The position numbers and the translations under genes are program-made. Positions 44,501 through 51,865 of a DNA stretch of 64,000 bases are shown one piece after another. The first letter of the stretch is position 1. Each line of letters begins with the position of its first letter. The DNA comes from Streptomyces sp. SAJ15 (GTDB lineage: Bacteria; Actinomycetota; Actinomycetes; Streptomycetales; Streptomycetaceae): assembly GCF_007595705.1 (NCBI RefSeq), contig NZ_NISY01000006.1, positions 1 through 64,000 on the forward strand. The letters are read 5' to 3'. The notes below the pieces were generated by a model that ran no database searches, was not told where the DNA came from, and worked only from the letters and a program-made list of their open reading frames with translations.

Positions 44501-44731
44501 CAGTCCAGAGTAGAAGACCGCGTCCGTGCCACGGACGAACGAGGAGACCCCGCTGACCTTCACCATGAGTCCGTCACGGGACTCCGCGACGGACTTCACG
44601 AGCCACTGCTCGTCGCGGATGCGCACCTGGGCGCCAGGGGCGAAGACCGGCCTGGCACCGGCCGGGTATGCCGACTGCGCCGGATCGACATCGCGCCCTT
44701 CAGGAACCTCAGGCTGCATCGACGTGGTCAC
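41558..44731 (-). CDS. DrmD-like SNF2-family helicase
   Basis: 1057 residues. An N-terminal SH3-like part (VRIDEQWL-type: PGAQVRIRDEQWLVKSV) precedes an SNF2 core. Motif I is ADVVGLGKTLEIG (about 155), motif II VVIDESHNL (DESH, about 255), motif III ASATPHNGD, motif V GDIASEGVNLHHQ (about 563) and motif VI QRNGRIDRYGQ (about 595). The family is that of DISARM DrmD, a translocase needed in class 1. GTG 44731 starts six bases after GAGGAG; the longer open frame upstream is poorly coding. Residue 42 of the long frame is this start. It carries a TTA codon (complement of 44324-44326). It overlaps the methylase by ATGA and lies 166 bases after the kinase gene. Confidence 0.88.
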   Translation of the reverse strand: MTTSMQPEVPEGRDVDPAQSAYPAGARPVFAPGAQVRIRDEQWLVKSVAESRDGLMVKVSGVSSFVRGTDAVFYSGLDRIEVLDPRKTRLVPDETSKHAKARLYLEAVIRKTALPQTEHGIALADSFLMDRQEHQLRPAELALSMRNPQPRLLIADVVGLGKTLEIGITLSELIRRGRGERILVVTPAHVLEQFQRELWTRFSLPLVRLDSTGIQRIQQELPAGRNPFAHFKRVIVSVDTLKSATYAHHLENITWDAVVIDESHNLVNKGTRNNRLARRLAEQTDALILASATPHNGDAESFAELIRMLDPAAIADPKNYKVADLDHLYIRRTKSDREVRDSLKGKPWAERGDSLPVPAPATPKEVAVLEKLASEWTPGDPSRSSVCADPLVGYNFLKAFLSSHVALRKSLANRRAYLDNPRTGTAKGKARTATDTPERRAALAAESKALAELEALVADFTDQDSAKLDALVRTLKDSLGVGPRSERRVVIFSERVHTLDWLAQEVPARLGFKKNEAKADATRPWKAYGGAVEVMHGDTTNDQQQQEIVDRFGRLEEPVRLLFTGDIASEGVNLHHQCHDLIHYDLPWSLIRIEQRNGRIDRYGQAVSPEFRALTLTADVPWRRDEESGEMLTLDDRLVGARLLRREAQAHEIETGEGSAEAVTGLYNDKKEEDRLTRDLIKGGTVERSIKQSQQESGGVLANLLAGANARLADPTAPPTTLGTAPVPEADVPHVFTDTKAYFHAAMDLIYPEAERAALGWKPETAQGRIEFTPPDDLQYRFRALPKSYLEQEKILTTSKYDGTLSITFDKQYAADRLEAARNAKQGKTDQPTSQWPNVSYASDIHPVLDWVTDKVLAKLQYDEAFVLAYRPDTVKAKRIDAALPEALTGPVYLLQGVYSNTAGKPTVVEWMAVTGLTAGSPRVWRMDSAFLAACGVGPDMPGRAQPVAPDLLQRLVPTAVDAAETHLRERRADYDKQVDSYLAPYEDRVQIWEQGALIAVGNQQRRIQQVYDTAALRRDLVRRLRTDGDPMLRVLCVLEPLHPTTASTAHAEESAR

Positions 44732-44897
44732 GTGGTGCTCCTCTGTGGACTGTGTGCTCGTATGTGCGGTGTGGTCGTGGCGGGTCGACCTTTGAGGCGG
44801 CCGAGGGATGAGACACCGACGAATCCAGGGTCGGCGCCGCTCGCTCTTTCCCATCGCCCCTGGACCGGCCTCGCCGGTAGAAGGGTGGAAGAGCGGT

Positions 44898-46100
44898 TCA
44901 GCGCTTCGACCAGGTGAGCGCGGGCCCCGCCGCGTAGCGCTCGCGCAACTCCTCGGCGACCTTCCGGGAAGCGGGAGGGCGGCCCCTTTGTGGCGTGGGC
45001 GCAGCCGGGCTTCCGCTCGCGGACTCGGTTACCTGCACGGACACGGGCGGGAGTGGGCTCGCGGTGTCGCTCGCGGCTGGTGAGCCCGGACCGGATTCAC
45101 CGCCAGGTGGCGAGACGACGACCTTTTCAACCGAGATCGCCGGCTCTTCGCGCAGCAGTTTCTCCAGTGAGTCGAGCCGGTCCAGCATCGGTCCATCAGG
45201 CTGCGGCAGCACCAACGTGGAATGGTCCTTCGCCGTCGTCTCCTGGATCAGAGCGCGCCGTGCACGAGCCGGACTCGTACCCAACTGACGCATGAGGTCG
45301 GCACACTGCCGGGTCACCTCCTCCAGGGAGGGACGGTCGTCCGCTTTGTGCGCCAGCATGCCCGTCACGATCGGGGCCAGCTCATCGGGCAGCCCAGACA
45401 GATCGGGGCCGATCGCGGGGTTGACCACCTGCGCGGCGACTGCCTCCCATCGGGCGCCGTCGTACGGGTAGTGCTCGGTCGCCGCGTACAGAAGTACGGT
45501 GCCCAGGCCGTACACGTCAGCGGCCTGCGTCACGTCCACCTCGCCCAGGGCCTGTTCGGGCGGCATGCAGCGAACCGTGCCGATGACCATGCCGGCCTGC
45601 GTGAGCGTTCCCTTGGACGCTCCGACGAAAGCGCCAAGGCCGAAGTCGATGATTACCGGACCGAAGTCGCCGAGGATGACGTTCTGCGCCTTCAGGTCGC
45701 GGTGCACCAGACCAGCGGCGTGCACAGCGGCAAGCCCCTCAGCCAGCAGCGCGCCGAGGCTCGCCACGAGCGGCGCGGACAGCGGACCCTGGTCCCGAAC
45801 GACGTCGGAAAGCGGTCGGCCGGGGACATAGTCCATGGCCAGCCAGGGCTGCTCGGCGAACGGGTCCGCCTCGATGAAACGGGCCACACGGCCCGTACCC
45901 GAGATCGTGCGCGCGATCGCCGCCTCGCGTTCAAACCGGGCGCGCGTGTGGGGGTCCGTACGGTCCGGCCGGATCACCTTCACGGCAACCGGTTCACCCG
46001 CGACCGAGTAGGCGAGGTACACCTCCCCCATCCCGCCCGCGCCGAGTCGGCACTCGACGAGGTACGGACCGATACGCGACGGCAGAGGCGCGCTGCTCAC
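44898..46100 (-). CDS. serine/threonine protein kinase (PknB-type, soluble)
   Basis: 400 residues. The kinase domain (about 8-275) is complete: GAGGMGEVYLA glycine loop, VAVKVI lysine, HRDLKAQNVILG catalytic loop, IDFGLG metal motif and MPPEQALG. The C-terminal 120 residues are a Pro/Ser/Ala-rich tail without a membrane helix or PASTA repeats, so it is cytoplasmic. GTG 46100 is used because GGGGGG lies just upstream; the frame is open 45 codons further without coding character. It is the first gene of the minus-strand defence set, recalling PglW, the kinase of the Streptomyces Pgl phage-resistance system. A regulatory role toward the operon is inference. Confidence 0.85.
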   Translation of the reverse strand: MSSAPLPSRIGPYLVECRLGAGGMGEVYLAYSVAGEPVAVKVIRPDRTDPHTRARFEREAAIARTISGTGRVARFIEADPFAEQPWLAMDYVPGRPLSDVVRDQGPLSAPLVASLGALLAEGLAAVHAAGLVHRDLKAQNVILGDFGPVIIDFGLGAFVGASKGTLTQAGMVIGTVRCMPPEQALGEVDVTQAADVYGLGTVLLYAATEHYPYDGARWEAVAAQVVNPAIGPDLSGLPDELAPIVTGMLAHKADDRPSLEEVTRQCADLMRQLGTSPARARRALIQETTAKDHSTLVLPQPDGPMLDRLDSLEKLLREEPAISVEKVVVSPPGGESGPGSPAASDTASPLPPVSVQVTESASGSPAAPTPQRGRPPASRKVAEELRERYAAGPALTWSKR

Positions 46101-46371
46101 TGCATCCCCCCTGACTCCCGCAACGACAGCACAGCCTTGCTCGGCGCCTGCCTCCGCTCCGCCGGAGAAAGAGTAGATCGCAGGAGACAGGGGCACCGAC
46201 GAATCACGCCCACAGCCTACCGATCGGCCTCCCACAGGAGAAAGTAATCACATCGGACCGGGCCGTTCTCCCCGGCTCCGTGTCCGGAAACGGGCCACAT
46301 TGGTACGGTTCGATGGTCAGCTCGCCAGACGACCGAGGGTGCTTGCTGTCGTCCTCGTCGGTGATGGTCAC

Positions 46372-46570
46372 CTATACCGGGCGGGGGACTCCACCTGGGA
46401 CGATGGTGGCACCTGGGAGCCAGGTGGTGTTGGGCTCGGGGTGGCTGGCCCTGGGTCCTGTTGTTCAGGCCCTTCCACAGCCGTCGGTAGGCGACGCCGT
46501 CCACGGTGATCGTGTACGGGATGCCGTCCAGGCAGTCGGCGAGGGCGGGCCGGAGCAGGTGCGGGATCAT
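46372..46570 (-). pseudogene. frameshifted small unknown gene
   Basis: On the minus strand ATG 46570 opens a frame with good codon bias (LADCLDGIPYTITVDGVAYR). The bias is lost after about 40 codons but continues in another frame (HPEPNTTWLPGATIVPGG) to TAG at 46372. One single-base indel near 46455 would restore a 66-residue protein. I do not recognise it. The remainder of 46101-46371 has no supported gene. Confidence 0.4.
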
Positions 46571-46609
46571 GGACGTCGACGAAGACCGCAGTACGACGGG
46601 GAGCAGCGA

Positions 46610-47722
46610 GTGGACGCCGCGGAGATAGACGAGACGCCGTGGGACGCGCCGGAGGACTGGGCGCGGGCCGGTGAGGCGGAGCGGATCGCGGAGTGGGGCG
46701 AGGTTCTCGCGGGGGAACGGGCGAAGCTCCGCAAGCGACTCGACACCCTGGACCACCGGCTGGCGAACACCCTGCGGATCCTGGCCCTCAGCCCCGGCCG
46801 GCCCTTCGTCGAGCAACTGCTGCGCCTGTACCGCGCGGCGCACCAGAGTAACGCCGGCTCGCCGACCGGCCCCCGCCTCCTGGCCTCGCTCCTCGCCGAG
46901 GCCCAGTCGCTGGACGACCTGCTCCCCGCCCTCTCCTACGACGGCGGGCAGTTGTGGGACGAACTGCGCGCCTGCCTGTTCCACGAGGTGTTGCTGCGCG
47001 GTGTCGACGCGCAGGAGATCTACCGACGGTCCGGCAACATCCACTTCTGCGCCCCGTGGGGCGGCCTGGCCTGGTTGCCCGACCGGCTCGCGGACATGGA
47101 GCGCGGAATCTCCGCCCACCTTCCCCGCCGCCACTACAACGGCGGTGCCGGTGGCTGCTGCCCGCAGATGTCCTCGCCGGTGCCGCTCGACGCCGCCGCC
47201 CGGCGCGCCGGGGCCGGGCACCCGGTGGTCGACGCCACGACGGCGCGCCTCGTGGAGGCGATCGGAGGGCCACCGGAGCAGGGTGGCTGGGGTGGTCACG
47301 AGGTGGCGGTCTTCGCCACGGAGCAGCCCGTCAGTCCGGAGGCGCTGCCGGCCGTGGTCGCCTCGCTGCCGATGGAGTGTCTCGAAGGACTGGGCGAGGA
47401 CGGCCGCTTCACCTACGCCCCCTGCTCGCTCGGCGAGGTGTGGCATCTGCTGTTCACGACCGCCTCACACACCGCGGTCTACGGCGGGGGCGTCCACGGC
47501 GCCTATGGACGCCTGAACGCCTGGCGGTCGCTGGCGGGGCTCGCCGGCGCACGCCCGGACGCCGACCCCGACGAGGTCGAGCGGGTGGCGTCGGCCTGCA
47601 CCTGGCTGCGGTTCGAGGCGGACTCCGCCTGGTTCCACAACGAGATCAACGACTTCGGCGTGGTGGCACTCACCCCGGACGGCCGCCGCATCGCGGTGCT
47701 GGCCGCCACCGACACCGACTGA
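46610..47722 (+). CDS. DUF6183-like conserved protein
   Basis: 370 residues, soluble, without signal or membrane segments. The N-terminal half is helical (WARAGEAERIAEWGEVLAGERAKLRKRLDTL). The C-terminal half carries conserved stretches that I associate with DUF6183 of Streptomyces: VWHLLFTTASHTAVYGGGVHGAYGRLNAWRSLAGLAGA, WLRFEADSAWFHNEINDFGVVAL and a terminal RIAVLAATDTD. Function is unknown. GTG 46610 is chosen for a GGGGAG site six bases upstream and because the upstream part of the frame lies opposite the decayed minus-strand ORF. Confidence 0.7.
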   Translation: MDAAEIDETPWDAPEDWARAGEAERIAEWGEVLAGERAKLRKRLDTLDHRLANTLRILALSPGRPFVEQLLRLYRAAHQSNAGSPTGPRLLASLLAEAQSLDDLLPALSYDGGQLWDELRACLFHEVLLRGVDAQEIYRRSGNIHFCAPWGGLAWLPDRLADMERGISAHLPRRHYNGGAGGCCPQMSSPVPLDAAARRAGAGHPVVDATTARLVEAIGGPPEQGGWGGHEVAVFATEQPVSPEALPAVVASLPMECLEGLGEDGRFTYAPCSLGEVWHLLFTTASHTAVYGGGVHGAYGRLNAWRSLAGLAGARPDADPDEVERVASACTWLRFEADSAWFHNEINDFGVVALTPDGRRIAVLAATDTD

Positions 47723-47781
47723 CCGAAGGGCGAATGGGCCTCCCCGAAGGCCGACCGAGGGGTCGGACTGAGGCGTTTCGA

Positions 47782-48246
47782 CTATCCGGCGCCGGGGTGG
47801 TGGCTGCGGTTGAGGTCCCAGACGGCGGCGAGAACGGGGTGCCGGGGACGCGGCCACACGGGACAGACGAGCTGGTGCGGAATGCGACAGCGGGTCTCGG
47901 GCGACGGCGGAGTGTCGCGGTTCTCGGCGTGCCCGTCGCCCGCGACGATCCACCGCCACCCTTCGGGCACGACGGGTACCGGGAGCAGGACGCGGGGCTC
48001 CAACAACACCCAGTGCTCGTAACGGGTCTCGTACCGGTCCTGGTCGCGCGCGCAGTCGCGGCAGCGGGGCGGGGCCGGAGGCGCTGGCGCGTCAGCGTGC
48101 TCGGCGATCGCCCGGTCGTGGGCATCAAGCGTCAGGGCGTCCTGATAGCAGGGGTCGCAGAGGATGGCACCGGTGCGTCTCTGCGCGACGGTGGGTCGGC
48201 CCTGCTGGCATGCGCGGCAGATGTGTGGTTCGTAGAGTCCCCCCAT
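47782..48246 (-). CDS. DUF6083 zinc-finger-like protein
   Basis: 154 residues with three cysteine pairs: CRAC near the N-terminus, CDPC about 20 residues later, and CRDC at about 80. The first two pairs could form a treble-clef or zinc ribbon. The C-terminal part (EHWVLLEPRVLLPVPVVPEGWRWIVAGDG, then CRIPHQLVCP) is the DUF6083 signature in Streptomyces. A nucleic-acid or protein-binding role is possible but unknown. ATG 48246 is preferred over a TTG five codons upstream. It converges with the DUF6183-like gene. Confidence 0.7.
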   Translation of the reverse strand: MGGLYEPHICRACQQGRPTVAQRRTGAILCDPCYQDALTLDAHDRAIAEHADAPAPPAPPRCRDCARDQDRYETRYEHWVLLEPRVLLPVPVVPEGWRWIVAGDGHAENRDTPPSPETRCRIPHQLVCPVWPRPRHPVLAAVWDLNRSHHPGAG

Positions 48247-48574
48247 GGGTGCAGGGTGCAAGCGCCGCGCAACGGCCGACGAGGCGGCCGTTGGACGTTT
48301 CTGCCGGTGGCGGCGGTACGCGAGGGACCCGCGGCGGCAGGGCGGGCGCCACGGGGCACCACGAGGCGCAGAGCTCGTGGCCGACGAGCGGGCCTTTTCG
48401 CGCGAGCGGGCGGCGGAACGAGCGGGGGTCCGGCGACACTCCAGGGCGCGGCGACCCTCCGGAGCGTGGAGACACTACGGAAGCACTGCACAGCGCGGGG
48501 ACACCTGAGAGGGGAAACGCTCTCGTAATAGGCGGTGGGTACAGTGCCCGCTCCTGTGAGGTAGGGAGTGACTC
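48247..48574. other. intergenic stretch between divergent genes
   Basis: 328 bases with no supported gene. It must hold promoters for both flanking genes. A TACAGT -10-like box lies near 48550 ahead of the GNAT gene, but no matching -35 box is clear. Confidence 0.4.
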
Positions 48575-49099
48575 GTGCGGCAGAACACCGCGGTGGGCAC
48601 CGGCATACGCGTCGGGCCGGGGACGGAGGAGCACCTGAAGGAGCTCACCGACATCTACAACCACTACGTGATCCGTACGCCGATCACGTTCGACGTGGAG
48701 CCCGTCCGCGTCGAGGACCGTGCGCGGTGGCTGGCCGACCACCCTCCCACCGGCCGGCATCGACTCCTGGTCGCCGAGGAGGCGGGCCAGGTCCTCGGGT
48801 ACGCCACCAGCAGCGCCCTGCGGCCCAAGCAGGCGTACGAGACGTCGGTGGAGACCAGCATCTACCTCGCCCCGGAGCACACCGGACGCGGCCTCGGCGG
48901 CCTGCTGTACCAGGCGCTCTTCGAGGCGCTGGCCGAGGAGGACGTGCACCGCGCCTACGCGGTGATCACCCAGCCCAACGAGGCGTCCATGCGTCTGCAC
49001 CAGCGCTTCGGCTTCCGCCCGGCGGGCGTCCACCACGAGGTGGGCCGGAAGTTCGGCACCTACTGGGACGTCGCCTGGCTCGAGAAGCCCCTCCGTTAG
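48575..49099 (+). CDS. GNAT acetyltransferase of the phosphinothricin acetyltransferase type
   Basis: 174 residues. The sequence follows the PAT/Bar subgroup of GNATs: TDIYNHYVIRTPITFDVEPV near the N-terminus, YETSVETSIYLAPEHTGRGLGGLLYQALFE (acetyl-CoA loop) in the middle, and AVITQPNEASMRLHQRFGFRPAGVHHEVGRKFG near the end. PAT enzymes acetylate phosphinothricin or methionine sulfone/sulfoximine, and many homologues have other amine substrates. GTG 48575 follows GGGAGTG. It is monocistronic. Confidence 0.85.
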   Translation: MRQNTAVGTGIRVGPGTEEHLKELTDIYNHYVIRTPITFDVEPVRVEDRARWLADHPPTGRHRLLVAEEAGQVLGYATSSALRPKQAYETSVETSIYLAPEHTGRGLGGLLYQALFEALAEEDVHRAYAVITQPNEASMRLHQRFGFRPAGVHHEVGRKFGTYWDVAWLEKPLR

Positions 49100-49183
49100 G
49101 CTCCCCGTCCGTCGGCGTCCGTCGGCGTCCGTCGACATCCCTCGGCAGGGACGGAACGCCCCTGGCCGACCGGGAATCCCCCC

Positions 49184-49615
49184 TCAGCGCATCACCTTGA
49201 TGCCGAAAGGGGTGCCGAATCCGAGCGCGAAGCCGATGGCGCTGTGCAGGTGCGCGTACATCTCCATGCCGCGCGCGGAGGCGATGCCGCCCAGGTCGAG
49301 GACGTCGGTCCAGCCGTACGAGCGGAGGAGCGCGGTCACGGCCTGCTTGGCGTCGTCGTGGTCCCCCGCGATGAACATCGTGTGGTCCCCGGATGCGACC
49401 GCCTGGGGATCCACGACGGTCGTCTGCTCCTGAGTGACGAAGCCCTTGACGACCTTGGTGTACGGGAGGGCACGTTGGATCTGCTCACCGAGGCTGTCGC
49501 TGTCGCAGGGGTCGAAGGTGGGCATGACGCCCCACGGCGTGGGCCAGGGGTGCTCGATGTCGGGGTCGTTGACGAAGGGCACGGCGTAGTCGACGAGGGT
49601 CTTGCCGGCCAGCCG
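49184..49615 (-). pseudogene. NADPH-dependent F420 reductase, C-terminal fragment
   Basis: The minus frame from about 49615 to the TGA at 49184 reads LAGKTLVDYAVPFVNDPDIEHP, then GVMPTFDPCDSDSLGEQIQR, FVTQEQTTVVDPQAVASGDHTMFIAGD and MEMYAHLHSAIGFALGFG. This is the second half of an F420-dependent NADP reductase-like protein. The N-terminal Rossmann GxGxxG part is absent: upstream sequence switches to the start of the oppositely oriented TetR gene. The truncation seems to come from a deletion that removed both 5' ends. Confidence 0.7.
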
Positions 49616-50212
49616 GTACGCCGCGACCCCGCGCGGCGGATCGAGGAGATCGCCGCCGCCACCGAGCGGGTCATCGCGGATCGGGGTATCGAGGGCCTGA
49701 CCCACCGCGCGGTCGCCGAGGAGGCCGGCGTCCCCCTCGGGGCGACGACGTACCACTTCGCCACCAAGGACGACCTCATCAAGGCCGCTCTGGAGCGCGC
49801 CTACCACCGCTACGCCACCACCCTCGAGGAGTGGGCCGCCCATCGGCCCGAGCTCACCCCGCACCAGCTCACCGTCCTCCTCGCCGATGCGCTCATGGGC
49901 TGCTTCGGCCCCCATCGGGACCAGGAGGTCGTCCAGCTGGAGCTCTACCTCGCGGCGCTGCGCCGGCCCGCCCTGCGCCCCATCGCCGACCGGTACACCG
50001 AGACGACCACCAACCTCCTCCTCGCGTACGTCGACCCCGTCACGGCCCAGGCCGTGACCGCCGCCATGAACGGCCTCACGCTCCGCGGCCTGGCCTCGAC
50101 CCGGCCCCCCACCCGCACCGAGGTCGAGAACATCCTCGGCCGCATCCTGACCCCCCACCCCGGCCTCCCCACCTCCCCGTCACCGGTCGCCGACGTCGCC
50201 GCCGGGCGCTGA
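49550..50212 (+). CDS. TetR-family regulator with lost 5' end
   Basis: TetR-like sequence begins abruptly near 49616 (VRRDPARRIEEIAAATERVI). It contains a whole helix-turn-helix (IEGLTHRAVAEEAGVPLGATTYHFATKDDLI) and a ligand-binding half typical of the family (LYLAALRRPALRPIADRYTE). The normal Met and promoter are missing. The only in-frame start is GTG 49550 inside the antisense F420-reductase fragment, without a ribosome site. The DNA-binding domain is complete, but expression is doubtful. It probably once controlled the divergent reductase gene. Confidence 0.65.
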   Translation: MLDVGVVDEGHGVVDEGLAGQPVRRDPARRIEEIAAATERVIADRGIEGLTHRAVAEEAGVPLGATTYHFATKDDLIKAALERAYHRYATTLEEWAAHRPELTPHQLTVLLADALMGCFGPHRDQEVVQLELYLAALRRPALRPIADRYTETTTNLLLAYVDPVTAQAVTAAMNGLTLRGLASTRPPTRTEVENILGRILTPHPGLPTSPSPVADVAAGR

Positions 50213-50278
50213 GCCCGCGCACACCCGCCCCTCTGAGAAGGTGCGAGGCGTCCCGCCCCCCGATGGCAGGATGGGGGA

Positions 50279-50800
50279 GTGACGACGAACGAGCCGTGGG
50301 CCGCCCACGGGGACCTGGCAGCGGCGAGGACACGGGTGTACGAGCCGGCCGGCTTCTCCTGTTCGCCCCCGGTACCGGAGTCGGAGGGCGCCGAGTACGC
50401 CGCTCACGCGCTCACGGTGAACGGCCTCTCGGTCCGGTTCCGGGTGGGCAAGACCACCCCGAACAAGGTCGGCCAGTTCGTCACCGTCTGGCAGCGGTCC
50501 GCCGAGGGGCCGATCCGACCCTTCGACGTCGACGACGCCGTGGACCTGTTCGTCATCAGCAGCCGCGACGGCGACGGTTTCGGCCAGTTCGTCTTCCCGC
50601 GGGAGGTGCTCCGCGAGCGGGACATCGTCTCCCGCGACGGCACCGGTGGGAAACGGGGATTCCGCGTCTATCCGCCGTGGGTGACGACCACCAACCGTCA
50701 GGCTCGCACCACCCAGGCGTGGCAGGTCGAGCACTTCCTCCCCCTCCCGGAGGACGCACCCGTGGATCTGCGGCGCGCCCGGGCCCTCTACCGCGGCTAG
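50279..50800 (+). CDS. MepB family protein
   Basis: 173 residues of the MepB family. The conserved core is VRFRVGKTTPNKVGQFVTVWQR, followed by DLFVISSRDGDGFGQFVFPREVL and GKRGFRVYPPWVTTTNRQARTTQAWQ. MepB is the third gene of the Staphylococcus mepRAB locus, and its function is unknown. GTG 50279 is the natural start at the beginning of the conserved part; only a weak GGGG stretch precedes it. It is monocistronic here, with no MATE pump or MarR regulator beside it. Confidence 0.82.
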   Translation: MTTNEPWAAHGDLAAARTRVYEPAGFSCSPPVPESEGAEYAAHALTVNGLSVRFRVGKTTPNKVGQFVTVWQRSAEGPIRPFDVDDAVDLFVISSRDGDGFGQFVFPREVLRERDIVSRDGTGGKRGFRVYPPWVTTTNRQARTTQAWQVEHFLPLPEDAPVDLRRARALYRG

Positions 50801-50925
50801 GGCGGTGCCTTCCTGGCCGCGAGCCGCTCCGTCGGTTCTCCCGGTCCGCACCGTCCGACGGGAACGACGTCGCCTCCTCTGTCGTTTCGCGACCGTCGAC
50901 TGTGTTGAGGAATCGGGGGGCAACT

Positions 50926-51276
50926 GTGGCGATGTGGGCCATGTCGTTCTCGGCGTTCGTGTGTCTACTGGTCTTCTTCGCCCTGGCGGAGAGCGTGTGG
51001 CGATGGTTCACGGGGCTGGGCCTGATTCCATGGCTACGCAGGCGCACGGGGCGGTCGTTGTCGAACACGGCCTTCGACGAGTTCACGGCGGTCGTGAACG
51101 GAAACAAGACGGTAGAGCTGGAGCAGCGGTGGGTGGAGCTGATGCGACGGGAGGACGAGAGCGATGGTGCGCCGCCCCGCTCCAGCGTCGACCTGACCAA
51201 GGGCACCGCGTTCATCGTGTTGCCACAGGAGGCGGACGGCCCGCGCGCTGACCGGCGTGACACCTTTGAGGGATGA
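50926..51276 (+). CDS. small membrane-anchored protein (DUF6191-like)
   Basis: 116 residues. An N-terminal membrane helix (FSAFVCLLVFFALAESVWRWF) is followed by a basic stretch (LRRRTGRSLSNTAFDEF) and an acidic helical tail (VELEQRWVELMRREDESDGAPP) ending in VDLTKGTAFIVLP. That layout matches DUF6191 proteins of actinobacteria. Function is unknown. GTG 50926 lies five bases after a run of six G; ATG 50932 is the alternative. The stop overlaps the next start (ATGA), so the two membrane proteins are cotranslated. Confidence 0.7.
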   Translation: MAMWAMSFSAFVCLLVFFALAESVWRWFTGLGLIPWLRRRTGRSLSNTAFDEFTAVVNGNKTVELEQRWVELMRREDESDGAPPRSSVDLTKGTAFIVLPQEADGPRADRRDTFEG

Positions 51277-51788
51277 CGGTGAAACGTGATCCTGAGGAAA
51301 CGGGTGCGGAACCGTCCACGCTGTGGGGGCGTATCGCGTGCTTGTGGGCGGTCGCGTTCGCCGGGTTGCACTTCTACTGGGCCGTCGGCGGTGATGTGGG
51401 GCTGAGCGTCTCCGCCGGCCCGCTGGCCACCGAGCGCCCGCTGTGGTTCGTCGTGGTCGGTTTGTGGGGTGTGGGCGCGCTCTGTCTCCTCGGCGCCCTG
51501 CTGGCATGGGTGCTTGCCGGGTCCAGGCTCCGGGGTGTTCCCGGTCTGCTGGCAAGGTGGCTGGGGTGGAGCGCCAGCGCGCTCCTTCTGGCCCGTGGCA
51601 TCGGTGTCGAGGTGTTGCTGCTGACCGACCCAACGCACCTCGACCCCTCCGTGAGTGCGGGGCAGCGGGCCTGGACGCTGGCCCTCTGGAATCCCTGGTT
51701 CATCGCCGGAGGACTGGCCTTCGGCCTCGCCACCCTTCGGTCCGGCAGGCATGCCGACGCGGCACCGCCACCCGCGTCCAGAGGCTGA
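51273..51788 (+). CDS. DUF3995 membrane protein
   Basis: 171 residues with four predicted membrane helices: IACLWAVAFAGLHFYWAVGG, PLWFVVVGLWGVGALCLLGALLAWVLAG, ARWLGWSASALLLARGIGVE and TLALWNPWFIAGGLAFGLATL. The helix with LHFYWAVGG and the last one with LWNPWFIAGG are typical of DUF3995. No transport or catalytic motif is known for the family. It overlaps the previous gene by ATGA. Confidence 0.82.
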   Translation: MTVKRDPEETGAEPSTLWGRIACLWAVAFAGLHFYWAVGGDVGLSVSAGPLATERPLWFVVVGLWGVGALCLLGALLAWVLAGSRLRGVPGLLARWLGWSASALLLARGIGVEVLLLTDPTHLDPSVSAGQRAWTLALWNPWFIAGGLAFGLATLRSGRHADAAPPPASRG

Positions 51789-51865
51789 CCGCTCCGCCAG
51801 TCAACCCACAGCCCCACGAGGCCGACAGCGGCAGGTCACTTCATGGGAGAAGGTGACTGCCCATC

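Noticed and set aside
27044..46100. BREX or classic Pgl system
   Set aside because: A PglX-like methylase and a kinase are present, but no PglZ, BrxA/B/C or Lon-like gene was seen. The helicase set fits DISARM better.
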